From CALMBW01 sp963779645 (GTDB lineage Bacteria; Actinomycetota; CADDZG01; WHSQ01), in NCBI GenBank assembly GCA_963779645.1, contig CAVZYX010000015.1, forward strand, positions 310,001 through 374,000: 64,000 nucleotides of DNA, written 5' to 3'. Positions 37,571 to 46,018 of the stretch are shown here, piece after piece (position 1 is the stretch's first letter; each line of letters starts with the position of its first letter). Both the position numbers and the translations under genes were made by a program. A model generated the notes under the pieces. It searched no databases. It was not told where the DNA came from and was given only the letters and a program-made list of their open reading frames with translations.

Positions 37571-38518
37571 CTAGAACATCGCAACGGCGCGGCGGGCGCC
37601 AAGGACGATCTTCGTTACCGCAACCTCGAGTGCTACATCCGGTGGGAGGTCGCCACCCTTCATCTCGACATCCGTGGCCGACAGGATCGACATCGATTCG
37701 ACCAGCTCATCCTCGCGGTAGGCCCTAGCCTGCCGATGGAGCCGTTCTGCTCGCCAGGCGGGCAATCCCATAGCGTCGGCAACGACCTTGGGTCCTTGAT
37801 CGGCGTAACGTCGAGCGCGAAGCATCCTTCGAACCTGACCTGCCAATGCCCCGAAGACCATGAGAGGTTCTTCGCCTTGATCCAAGAGACGCCGCAGTGC
37901 AGTCATGGCTTGTGGCAATCGTCTATCTCCGACGGCATCGGTGAACGCGTACACCCTCTCGTCGGCCAGTCGGGAAAACATCTCTTTGACGTTCGCGGCC
38001 CCCAGCTTTGCTCCAGGACCGTGAGCGGTAACCAACTGGCTCAGCGCGCCGTCGAGATCGCGCAGTTCGTTGCCTACCGAATCGATCAGTGCGTAGGCGG
38101 CACGTTCGTCCATCTTCAACCCGTGATCGGTCGCCCGCTGCCGTAGCCATCCCGCGAGTTTCCGTCCCTTCGGCGACTCCAACGCGATCACCGCACCCGC
38201 GCGCTTTGCGGAGGGCTCGAGTTTGCTCTTGCCCGTCGCGATCGCTACCAGAACGGAATCGGGAGACGGGGATTCGAGATATCGATCGATCGCCTCGACC
38301 TGCTCCTTACGCAGATCCTGCGCGCCATAGATCACGACCAAGCGACGACCGCCCAACAGACTCGAAGTTCCCAGGGCAGCCAAGAGCGATGCCGATTCGA
38401 CATCCGCATCGAAAGCAACCTCAGAGAGTGGATCCGTAGCTTCTTGTACCCGGATCTGGTCGAGAGCCTCATCCGAAAGGAAGCTCTCGCCGGCGATGAG
38501 ATAGATCGGAGTGCTCAT
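37571..38518 (-). CDS. holA: DNA polymerase III delta subunit HolA
   Basis: A 315-residue protein of the clamp-loader AAA+ family: MSTPIYLIAGESFLSDEALD at the N-terminus, LLGGRRLVVIYGAQDL in the middle, and the helical C-terminal domain with LMVFGALAGQVRRMLRARRY. It opens the beta clamp. It follows comEA-comEC and two small genes, the usual ComEC-HolA arrangement. Confidence 0.92.
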   Translation of the reverse strand: MSTPIYLIAGESFLSDEALDQIRVQEATDPLSEVAFDADVESASLLAALGTSSLLGGRRLVVIYGAQDLRKEQVEAIDRYLESPSPDSVLVAIATGKSKLEPSAKRAGAVIALESPKGRKLAGWLRQRATDHGLKMDERAAYALIDSVGNELRDLDGALSQLVTAHGPGAKLGAANVKEMFSRLADERVYAFTDAVGDRRLPQAMTALRRLLDQGEEPLMVFGALAGQVRRMLRARRYADQGPKVVADAMGLPAWRAERLHRQARAYREDELVESMSILSATDVEMKGGDLPPDVALEVAVTKIVLGARRAVAMF

Positions 38519-38709
38519 GCTTCGCGGAGGCTCATCCTGTAATGCTGGTCACCGTTCTCGCGCAGCGAAACGTATTCGGCCCCCTCTTCCAGCAGTACCG
38601 ACCATTCACTTCCCATCCAAGCCTCGGCCTCTTCCTTGGATGCGAAGTCATCGGTGCTACGAAGCTCACGGCCGTCCGCGGCGATGAGAACCCATGTGAA
38701 CCCTGGCAT
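38515..38709 (-). CDS. Small conserved-type hypothetical protein
   Basis: Sixty-four residues, acidic, MPGFTWVLIAADGRELRSTD with EEAEAWMGSEWSVLL in the middle. It ends with an ATGA overlap to holA, so it is a real gene in that operon. The pattern of a short beta strand followed by EEAEAWM is seen in small actinobacterial proteins of unknown function. No function is proposed. Confidence 0.65.
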   Translation of the reverse strand: MPGFTWVLIAADGRELRSTDDFASKEEAEAWMGSEWSVLLEEGAEYVSLRENGDQHYRMSLREA

Positions 38710-38729
38710 CGTTCCACCCTATCGGGTGC

Positions 38730-39098
38730 CTAAGACAGCGCGAAGGCCCCGAACGCTAGAGCGATCATGAGGCCCCCCACCACGACCCCCCACACCAAGA
38801 GTGCCCAACCGGTCACCTCTTCGATCTGCTCGGATCCGTTGCTGACCTTCGCCATGAGGCTCCGACGCCCTTCTTGCCGCCGCCGCTTGCCGATACCGGT
38901 TGCCCAGCCTTCGCTGGGTTCGACCGCCCCCAGTAGTCCCATGGTCATAGCGATGACTCCAACGATGAACAACACGGTGCCGATGGCGTAAGCGACGCTC
39001 CTATCTCCGAAGACGGCGAACAGCAGCCCGAAGAAGATCGAGATAGCTAGCGCGATCAGGATCGAGAACAACAGAGCCTTGGGGTGAGAAACCTTCAC
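38730..39098 (-). CDS. Three-helix membrane protein of unknown function
   Basis: A 122-residue protein with hydrophobic segments at residues about 9-28, 36-57 and 97-118, and a basic loop (GIGKRRRQEGRRS) between the second and third. It lies between comEC and the holA partner genes. No family is recognised. Confidence 0.7.
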   Translation of the reverse strand: MKVSHPKALLFSILIALAISIFFGLLFAVFGDRSVAYAIGTVLFIVGVIAMTMGLLGAVEPSEGWATGIGKRRRQEGRRSLMAKVSNGSEQIEEVTGWALLVWGVVVGGLMIALAFGAFALS

Positions 39099-39101
39099 GC
39101 A

Positions 39102-40457
39102 CTAGAGATTACGGCTCCTAAGGGTGTTGATAGAGAGGCCCGCTACGAGCAACGTCACGACCACCGCGGCGGTGCGCGACGTGTGCCAAACAGGGGCACG
39201 ACCGAACCATCGCGCGACCCACAAGATCCACGTAGCGAAGGGAGATGCCAGCGACATCGCGATAACACCCAGCCATCCAGAGAACAGCGAGATCACGCCG
39301 GCTCCCAATGCCAAGACCGTTGCCGGAGCGACGGCCGGTCCGGCCAGAGCGTTCGAGACCGGCGCGATCAGTGGAACCTCTGCGAACGTGAACGCCAAGA
39401 TCGGGGCGACCGCGATTTGCGCAGCGAGAGTCACCCCGATCGGGAGGGCCACCCATCGGGGGCCGGGGATGAAACGCGCCAGAGGCTCCGACCAAAGGAT
39501 GATCCCAGCGGTTGCCGCAGCGGACAGGTGCAGTCCGACCGAGGCGAGGAGATGCGGCTTCATCGCCACGACACCGATCACTGCCCAGGCAAGTGCGGAC
39601 AGCGACTCGGTTCGGCGCCCGGAAAGGATCGCGCCGATCGCAAGGCCGCCCATGATGGCCGCGCGCAGAACAGAAGGCTCGGGTCCCACCACGAGGACAT
39701 ACATAACGAGGACAAGCCCGGCGAAGACGTAGCGGCCGATCCGACCAAGTGCCCGAGCGAGAAGCACAGCTGCTGACACCACCATCGCAACGTTGCTTCC
39801 CGAGACGGCCACCAGATGCGAGAGACCCGAGCTCCGGAAACTCTCCTCGTCGGTGGGGCTGATCCCTTCGGTGTCTCCGATGGCGAGACCCTTGAGAAGG
39901 GCTGCGCTGTCGGTCGCGACCCCGCTGGTCGCGTTCCTCATCGCATCTCGGAAGGCCGCAGCTGTACTCATGATCGGGCCCGGCGGCTCGAGCACCGATG
40001 TCTCCACTGGTCGGATCTCGACCTGGGCCCCCGTACGCGCTCGCGCCGCCCCGAAATCATCGGCCCCCAGAGGCAATGCATCCGCTCGGATCCGCAAACG
40101 GGTGCCGGCGTCGGCGTCGATCTCATCAACGATCACCGTCTCGTCCACAGTCATCGAACGGCCCCCACACGCGACACCACCGACCCGCAGCAACACGCCC
40201 ATCGCCCCGATCCGCTCGGAAACGGTTGCCTCATACGTGCAAGGAGGGTGACCGATCAGTTGCAGTGAAAGTCCGGGAGCCATTGGCTGACCCCGCCAGC
40301 ACCCAAGAGTGAACGCGACCACCAGGACCGCGACGCCGCGCTGTCGCGAAAAGATGAAACAAACGGCGAGACCGACAAGAGCGATCGGGATGGCCAGATC
40401 TTGTGTCGCAGACAGGACTCCCGAAAGGAAAGCGCCGCAGAGAAGCCAAGCTTTCAC
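39102..40457 (-). CDS. comEC: ComEC/Rec2-type competence protein lacking the metallo-beta-lactamase domain
   Basis: A 451-residue protein with the ComEC N-terminal OB-like segment and a multi-helix competence domain. It has GLSHLVAVSGSNVAMVVSAA, VLRAAIMGGLAIGAILSGRR, and a run of about ten membrane helices to the C-terminus. The usual C-terminal lactamase_B nuclease-like domain (about 250-300 residues) is absent, and the next gene is unrelated. It should form the DNA-uptake channel. It is coupled to comEA by ATGA. Confidence 0.85.
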   Translation of the reverse strand: MKAWLLCGAFLSGVLSATQDLAIPIALVGLAVCFIFSRQRGVAVLVVAFTLGCWRGQPMAPGLSLQLIGHPPCTYEATVSERIGAMGVLLRVGGVACGGRSMTVDETVIVDEIDADAGTRLRIRADALPLGADDFGAARARTGAQVEIRPVETSVLEPPGPIMSTAAAFRDAMRNATSGVATDSAALLKGLAIGDTEGISPTDEESFRSSGLSHLVAVSGSNVAMVVSAAVLLARALGRIGRYVFAGLVLVMYVLVVGPEPSVLRAAIMGGLAIGAILSGRRTESLSALAWAVIGVVAMKPHLLASVGLHLSAAATAGIILWSEPLARFIPGPRWVALPIGVTLAAQIAVAPILAFTFAEVPLIAPVSNALAGPAVAPATVLALGAGVISLFSGWLGVIAMSLASPFATWILWVARWFGRAPVWHTSRTAAVVVTLLVAGLSINTLRSRNL

Positions 40458-41038
40458 AGCGACAAGTAGGGCACGATCGATTCGAACGTCAGTGGTCCGA
40501 TACCCGAAACCTCGAGGAGCTGTTCGAGCGAGGTAAACCCCCCGATCTCGTTGCGGTAGGCGATGATCGCGGCCGACGTAACGGGTCCGATCCCCGGGAC
40601 GGATTCCAATGTGACTTGATCAGCAAGGTTCAAGCTGATGGTTGCGGAGCTCGCTGCTGCGGATGGAGCAGCCCCGATCTTCCCGGCCCCTCTTCCTAGG
40701 ACTTCGATCCGCGTGCCGTCGATGACGATCTGGGCCAGGTTCAAAGCATCCAGATCGGCAGAGCGAAGCGGGCCGCCCGCCATCTCGATCGCGTCCGCGA
40801 CCCTGGATCCTTCGGGTAACTCGTAAAGGCCGGGCGACTTCACCGCACCGGCGACATGCACCAGCACGACCGCCGCCACCGGGGTTGTCGACGTGGCCGG
40901 AGGGGCGATGACCGGCTTGGGTGAGATACCCCTTACGAACACGACTCCAGCGATGACCAGCAGGAGGAGACAGCCGGCAACCACTGGCGTCAGCGGAAAG
41001 CGGTCGCGATGGGATCTGGCGATCTCGAGGGGTCGCAT
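40454..41038 (-). CDS. comEA: ComEA-type helix-hairpin-helix protein
   Basis: A 194-residue protein from ATG 41038; a longer reading overlaps the divergent acetyltransferase gene. There is one N-terminal membrane anchor (LTPVVAGCLLLLVIAGVVFV), a SLBB-type segment (VHVAGAVKSPGLYELPEGSR) and a C-terminal double HhH (LESVPGIGPVTSAAIIAYRN, LLEVSGIGPLTFESI). It is the DNA receptor of the competence system, upstream of comEC. Confidence 0.9.
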   Translation of the reverse strand: MRPLEIARSHRDRFPLTPVVAGCLLLLVIAGVVFVRGISPKPVIAPPATSTTPVAAVVLVHVAGAVKSPGLYELPEGSRVADAIEMAGGPLRSADLDALNLAQIVIDGTRIEVLGRGAGKIGAAPSAAASSATISLNLADQVTLESVPGIGPVTSAAIIAYRNEIGGFTSLEQLLEVSGIGPLTFESIVPYLSL

Positions 41039-41111
41039 GAACCGATAGGACACCAAAGTGTCGCCCCGTGGTGTGAAGCAGCTCACATCTACGACGTCCG
41101 CACGCGAAGAT

Positions 41112-42342
41112 ATGACGATGACCATCGCGATAAGACGGATCGAACCAGACGAACATGATCGAGCGATCGAAACCTGCGAGCTAGCTTTCAGCTGGCCGGT
41201 TCGACCTGAAGAGCTCGAAACGTGGAAGAAGTTCCTCGAGGCGGATAGAACCTTCGTTGCCGTTGACGGTGACGTCTTCGTCGGTACCGGAGCGAACTAC
41301 ACGTTCGACCTGTCCGTGCCCGGAGCATCCGCTCCGACAGCCGGGTTAACGATGGTGGGAGTGCTTCCGAGCCATCGACGACGCGGGGTGCTTACCAACC
41401 TGATGAAGACGTTCCTCGAAGATGCACGCGATCACGGGGAGGCGATCTCGGTCCTGTGGGCATCGGAATCCGTGATCTATCAACGCTTCGGATACGGATT
41501 GGCGTCGCGGCACATGCAGATCGTTGCCGAGCGTGCGCACATGCGCTTCCTGGACGATCCGGGACCGGTCGGCAAGCTCAGTCTCGTGAGCGAAGACGAA
41601 GCGCTGAAAGTCATACCCGGCGTGTACGACCGGGTTCGCGCTGTCACACCCGGCCTGTTCGCGCGCGACGAGAATTGGTGGCGCAACCACCGTCTCTTCG
41701 ATCCCGAGCACGCCCGAGATGGTGCAAGTCCGATGTGGCGTGTCGTTCTAGAGATCGACGAAACGCCCGAGGCGTACGCCCTGTATCGGGTGCAGTCGAA
41801 CTGGGTCGACGGAGTCCCGCGCGGGACCGTCCTGGTCGCTGAAACGATGGCCACCTCGCCGCGCGCCGCTCGAGAGCTCTGGCGTTTCCTGTTCGGAGTT
41901 GACCTCATGGACACGGTCAAAGGCTTCTTCCTCCCGTTAGACGATCCCCTCCCCTTCATGCTTGAGGACCCTCGCCGGATGGTGACCAGAGCGCAGGACA
42001 ACCTGTGGCTCCGAGTCGTAGATGTCGGCTCCGCGCTCGACATCGAGGCGATACGCGGCCCCCGATGTGCTCACGATCGGGATCGAGGACGGGCTGCTGC
42101 CCACGAACGAGGGAACCTGGCGACTCGATACGTCGAAGGACACACCAACGGCAGCGCTCGTCGAAACGGATCCCGACATAGTCATGGACGTTAAGGATCT
42201 GGGAGCCACTTACCTCGGCGGCACGAGCCTGTCGACGTTGATGAGGGCCGGCCGCGTACGCGAACTCACCGAAGGAGCCGTATCTCGCTATGACGCGATG
42301 TTCCGATCCGATCGAGCCCCTTGGTGCCCCGAGATCTTCTAG
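41112..42342 (+). CDS. Eis-like GNAT N-acetyltransferase, with a 1-base frameshift
   Basis: About 409 residues are intended. The N-terminal GNAT domain shows TAGLTMVGVLPSHRRRGVLT (acetyl-CoA loop), then the Eis-type central region WRNHRLFDPEHARDGASP and, in the next frame, YAAPDVLTIGIEDGLLPTNE and the SCP2-like C-terminus. The frame changes at 42041-42064, where a GG pair and a C5 run are both candidate sites. Eis family members acetylate amines, including aminoglycosides; the substrate here is unknown. The start at 41112 or 41118 is not certain. Confidence 0.88.
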
Positions 42343-42362
42343 ATAACGATCTTCTAGATAAC
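42333..42362. repeat. 15-bp tandem duplication across the convergent eis-like and leuS stops
   Basis: GATCTTCTAGATAAC occurs twice in a row (42333-42347 and 42348-42362). The first copy holds the TAG stop of the acetyltransferase; the second holds the complementary stop of leuS. Confidence 0.9.
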
Positions 42363-44819
42363 CAGCGATAGGAGTTTCGGGGGGCGGGCTATCACCTTGT
42401 TCGGTTCTCCGCCGTTGAGGTGAGCCTTCACCTTTTCTGACGCGAGTGCCAGACGGAGCATCTCGTCTTCGGTGATGTCGGTCGAGACCTGGATCGTGTC
42501 GCGCACCTTGCCATTGACCTGAACGACCATCGTCACGTTCTCCTCGTGTGCGAGGGCCGCGTCGAAGGTCGGCCACGACTGTTGATGGATCGAGTAGCCG
42601 TTGCCGAGCAGCGACCACTGTTCCTCTGCGAGGTGTGGGGCCATCGGCGCGATCATCAGAAGGAGAGCCTCGACGAGTTCGCGGAGAACCGTCGCACTCG
42701 AGCCACCCGAAGCTTTGTATCGGTAAGCAGAGTTAACGAGCTCCTGAAGACGCGCTATCGCGGTGTTGAAAGAAAAAGCTTCGTAGTCCGCTGTCACGAC
42801 TTTGAGGGTTCGGTGGATGTCCTTGCGCAGCACATCGTCTTGATCGGAAGACTCGGCGCCATCCATCTCGCGGACGTCTTCACACAAGCGCGCCACGCGT
42901 TGTAACCAAGGAAAGGTCACCTTGCCGATGGCGTCGACGCCTTCCTGGGGCCAGTCGAACGGAGCTTCGGGGGGGCCGGAGAACAGCATGTAGAGCCGCA
43001 GAGCGTCGGCACCGAAGCGTTGGAACGCTTCCTGAGGCTCCACCACATTGCCGCGCGACTTACTCATGCGCTTGCCGCCCATCGTGATGATCCCCTGGTT
43101 CAACAGGTGCGGGAATGGTTCCGGGTCATCGGCCATCCCCATGTCCAACAAAACCTTCTGGAAGAAACGCGCATAGATGAGGTGCAGGACGGCGTGCTCG
43201 ATCCCGCCCGAGTACTGATCGATGGGCATCCATGCCTTCGCCTTCTCAACATCGAACGGCGCGTCATCGTTGTGCGGATCCGTGAATCGGTAGAAGTACC
43301 AAGAGGAGTCGACGAACGTATCCATCGTGTCGGTTTCCCTACGAGCTGGTCCGCCGCATCGCGGGCAAGTGACGTTGACCCAGTCTTCAGCCGTCGCCAA
43401 TGGCGAGATCCCGTCTTGAGGGGTGAAATCAACGCCGTCGGGCAGGGTCACCGGAAGCTCGTCCAATGCGACGGGGATCTCCCCATCCTTCTCACAGAAG
43501 ATGACCGGGATCGGCGTGCCCCAGTACCGCTGACGCGAGACAAGCCAGTCACGGATCTTGAAGTTCTTAGCGCGACGACCGATGCCCTTGTCGCCCAACC
43601 ACGCGATGACTTTGTCGACCGCTTCGTGCGACGGGGTTCCGTCGAACTCGGCCGAGTTCACCATCACGCCGTCATGGTGGATGGCTTCGGTCATGGAATC
43701 CGGATCCAGCGTCCCGCCCTCGGCCTGGATGACGATCCGGACCGGGAGTTCGTACTTGCGAGCGAATTCGAAGTCGCGTTGATCGTGAGCCGGCACGGCC
43801 ATGATTGCGCCCGTCCCGTAGTCCATCAGGACGTAGTCCGCCGCCCAAACCGGGATCTTCTCGCCGTTGACCGGATTCACCGCATGGCGTCCGGTGAACA
43901 TCCCCGTCTTGTCGCGCTCCGCCGACGTTCTATCGATCTCGGTCATGCGGCCGACCTCATCGCGATAGGCATTCAGCTCATCTTCCTTACCGGTCCCCGC
44001 AACGATCTGGTCGAGTAAGGGGTGCTCTGGCGCCATGACGAAGAAGGTCGCGCCCCACAAGGTGTCGGGTCTTGTGGTGAAAACGGTGACTGGTTCGTCC
44101 AAGCCGTCGATGTCGAAATCGATCTCGGACCCGTAGCTTCGGCCCAGCCAGTTGCGCTGGAGTGCCTTGAGGCGCTCTGTCCATCCGACGTTCAGCTCCA
44201 GATCGTCGACGAGTCGATCCGCATAGTCGGTGATCTTGAAGAACCACTGGCTGAGGTAACGCTTGATCACAGGTGTGTCGCAGCGTTCGCAGCGTCCCGC
44301 TACCACCTGCTCGTTCGCCAGAACGGTCTTGTCTTTGGGGCACCAGTTGACTGGGGCCGCCTTCTTATAGGCCAGGCCCCGTTCGTAGAGTTGCAGGAAG
44401 AACCACTGGTTCCACTTGTAGTACTCGGGGTCGGAGGTCCTGACCGTTCGATCCCAATCGAAGGAACACCCCAGCCTCTGTGCCGACGAATAGAGCTTCT
44501 CGATGTTGGCGTAGGTCCATTCCTTGGGGTTGATCCCGCGCTTGATCGCGGCATTCTCAGCAGGTAGGCCGAAGGAGTCGAAGCCGAACGGGTTCAACAC
44601 GTCGAAACCGTTCATGCGGTAGTAGCGGGCGATCGCGTCGTGGATCGAGAAGATCTCGACGTGGCCCATGTGCATGTCCCCCGATGGGTAGGGGTACATG
44701 GTCAGCGCGTAACGCTTCTTTTCAGGGTCGGGGTTCTCCGGTGCCGCCCATAGGCGGTCGGCGATCCAACGCTTCCCCCACCGATCTTCTGCCTCGGCGA
44801 AGTCATAAGAGCCTTCCAT
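42354..44819 (-). CDS. leuS: Leucyl-tRNA synthetase
   Basis: An 821-residue class I enzyme. The HIGH-type motif is YPYPSGDMHMGHVE (near residue 42), the CP1 editing domain holds a CxxC region (CPKDK, CERC) and TTRPDTLWGATFF, and KMSKS is GGKRMSKSRGN. The C-terminal domain ends in PPKLLSLVI. It charges tRNA-Leu and edits mischarged products. It converges with the acetyltransferase; the small 15-bp repeat lies across the ends. Confidence 0.98.
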   Translation of the reverse strand: MEGSYDFAEAEDRWGKRWIADRLWAAPENPDPEKKRYALTMYPYPSGDMHMGHVEIFSIHDAIARYYRMNGFDVLNPFGFDSFGLPAENAAIKRGINPKEWTYANIEKLYSSAQRLGCSFDWDRTVRTSDPEYYKWNQWFFLQLYERGLAYKKAAPVNWCPKDKTVLANEQVVAGRCERCDTPVIKRYLSQWFFKITDYADRLVDDLELNVGWTERLKALQRNWLGRSYGSEIDFDIDGLDEPVTVFTTRPDTLWGATFFVMAPEHPLLDQIVAGTGKEDELNAYRDEVGRMTEIDRTSAERDKTGMFTGRHAVNPVNGEKIPVWAADYVLMDYGTGAIMAVPAHDQRDFEFARKYELPVRIVIQAEGGTLDPDSMTEAIHHDGVMVNSAEFDGTPSHEAVDKVIAWLGDKGIGRRAKNFKIRDWLVSRQRYWGTPIPVIFCEKDGEIPVALDELPVTLPDGVDFTPQDGISPLATAEDWVNVTCPRCGGPARRETDTMDTFVDSSWYFYRFTDPHNDDAPFDVEKAKAWMPIDQYSGGIEHAVLHLIYARFFQKVLLDMGMADDPEPFPHLLNQGIITMGGKRMSKSRGNVVEPQEAFQRFGADALRLYMLFSGPPEAPFDWPQEGVDAIGKVTFPWLQRVARLCEDVREMDGAESSDQDDVLRKDIHRTLKVVTADYEAFSFNTAIARLQELVNSAYRYKASGGSSATVLRELVEALLLMIAPMAPHLAEEQWSLLGNGYSIHQQSWPTFDAALAHEENVTMVVQVNGKVRDTIQVSTDITEDEMLRLALASEKVKAHLNGGEPNKVIARPPKLLSLVI

Positions 44820-44927
44820 CGGATAACCCTAAGGGAAGCTCCTACGGGGCGCGACGTTCAATGTGGTGGACCGATGGGCAGGGCACGATAGAAATACCCG
44901 AGATGAAAGAAGGAGGGTCACTTTTCG

Positions 44928-45827
44928 ATGTCCGATGAGGTCTACGTCAAATCCACCTGGGACCTGAAGGAAGGCGACGAACTGATCGCTGGTCGTACAG
45001 CCTTGAGGAATCTCGGCGGTGGACATGTCTATGAGGCTTACGTGGTCTGGGACGATGAGATGGCCTGCCTTCTGGTCGCCAAAGTCATGCGACCGGCATA
45101 CGTCGAGGACGCCTCTTCTTTACGCGGCCTGGAACGCGAAGCCAAAGTGGTTGCCTCTTTGGATCATCCCTTGATCGTGAGGGGGTTCGGTGCGGTGCTG
45201 GAAGGACCCCGCCCCCACTTGCTCCTCGAGCATCTCGAAGGTCGCAACCTTCGATCGGTGATCCGACACGGAAGCATCGGATTCGAGCAAACGCTCCCGC
45301 TTGCTCTCAACATCTGTTCCGCCATCCATTACATGTCGAGCAAGGGGTTCGTTCACCTGGATATCAAGTCCAGGAACATCGTCATGGGAGTCCCACCTCG
45401 CCTGATCGATCTCAGTCTGGCAAGGACAGTCGCGGATGCAGCCAAGCTGAGATCGCCTGTTGGCACGGACGCGTACATGCCCCCCGAGCAGTGCCTTCCT
45501 GGGGAACGCGGAGAGATAGGCATGCCTGCGGACATCTGGGGTCTGGGCGCCACCCTCTACCGAGCGGTCAACAACCGGGTGCCGTTCCCGCGATCGGACG
45601 ATTTCAACGAAGACGACCCCTACGAACGATTCCCTCAACTAGAGGCTTCCCCGGACCCTTTCGAGAAAGAGGTACCGAAGCCCCTGGCCGAGGTGATCCT
45701 CACAACGTTGCGCCCAGACCCCGCGGAACGACCGACCGCGATGGAACTGGCCACGAGCCTTGAGCCTTTCGTCGCTTCCTTGCCGCGGAAGCCGGTTCTC
45801 AGGCGCGCACGGCCTGGGAAGCGCTGA
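44928..45827 (+). CDS. Soluble Ser/Thr protein kinase with atypical HLD and DLS motifs
   Basis: A 299-residue protein without membrane helices. The Gly-rich loop is LGGGHVYEA and the ATP-binding Lys is K52 (LLVAKVM). The catalytic loop reads FVHLDIKSRN (H143, L144, D145, K147, N150) where most kinases have HRD, and the metal-binding loop reads IDLSLAR (D161) in place of DFG. GTDAYMPPEQC corresponds to the activation segment and APE region. HLD is common in actinobacterial kinases, so the enzyme may well be active. AGGAGG lies 16 bases upstream of ATG 44928. Confidence 0.88.
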   Translation: MSDEVYVKSTWDLKEGDELIAGRTALRNLGGGHVYEAYVVWDDEMACLLVAKVMRPAYVEDASSLRGLEREAKVVASLDHPLIVRGFGAVLEGPRPHLLLEHLEGRNLRSVIRHGSIGFEQTLPLALNICSAIHYMSSKGFVHLDIKSRNIVMGVPPRLIDLSLARTVADAAKLRSPVGTDAYMPPEQCLPGERGEIGMPADIWGLGATLYRAVNNRVPFPRSDDFNEDDPYERFPQLEASPDPFEKEVPKPLAEVILTTLRPDPAERPTAMELATSLEPFVASLPRKPVLRRARPGKR

Positions 45828-45842
45828 GCCAAGTCTCGGATA

Positions 45843-45878
45843 GGGACCAAAGGCTTAGTCCCCTGGGACTAAAGACCT
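45843..45878. promoter_or_regulatory. Pair of DosR/DevR-like boxes (candidate)
   Basis: GGGACCAAAGGCTT (45843-45856) and GGGACTAAAGACCT (45865-45878) lie 22 bases apart. Against the mycobacterial core GGGACTWWAGTCCC they match 10 and 12 of 14 positions. TTAGTCCC-CT-GGGACTAA (45856-45873) is also a perfect inverted pair overlapping both. They are 141 bases before the repeat-protein start. This is pattern matching only. Confidence 0.35.
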
Positions 45879-46018
45879 GATCTTCGGACCACCCGAAGGA
45901 TCACTCACATACGCCATTAGCGCGCTCGGGTTCTTGACTCAGGCTCCAGAGAGGAACCGGTATCAGAACCGGTTCGGGCCAATCGGACAGAGTCAGATCG
46001 CTTGAGAAGGAGCTAACT

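Noticed and set aside
43020..44018. 332-residue plus-strand open frame inside leuS
   Set aside because: It lies wholly antisense to the conserved editing and catalytic regions of LeuRS.
44903..44938. Twelve-codon leader peptide overlapping the kinase start
   Set aside because: Its ATG has no ribosome site and the only good one (AGGAGG) lies within it, serving the kinase.
45882..45898. CTTCGG/CCGAAG hairpin after the kinase gene as a terminator
   Set aside because: It has a short stem with no T tract on either strand, so termination is not supported.
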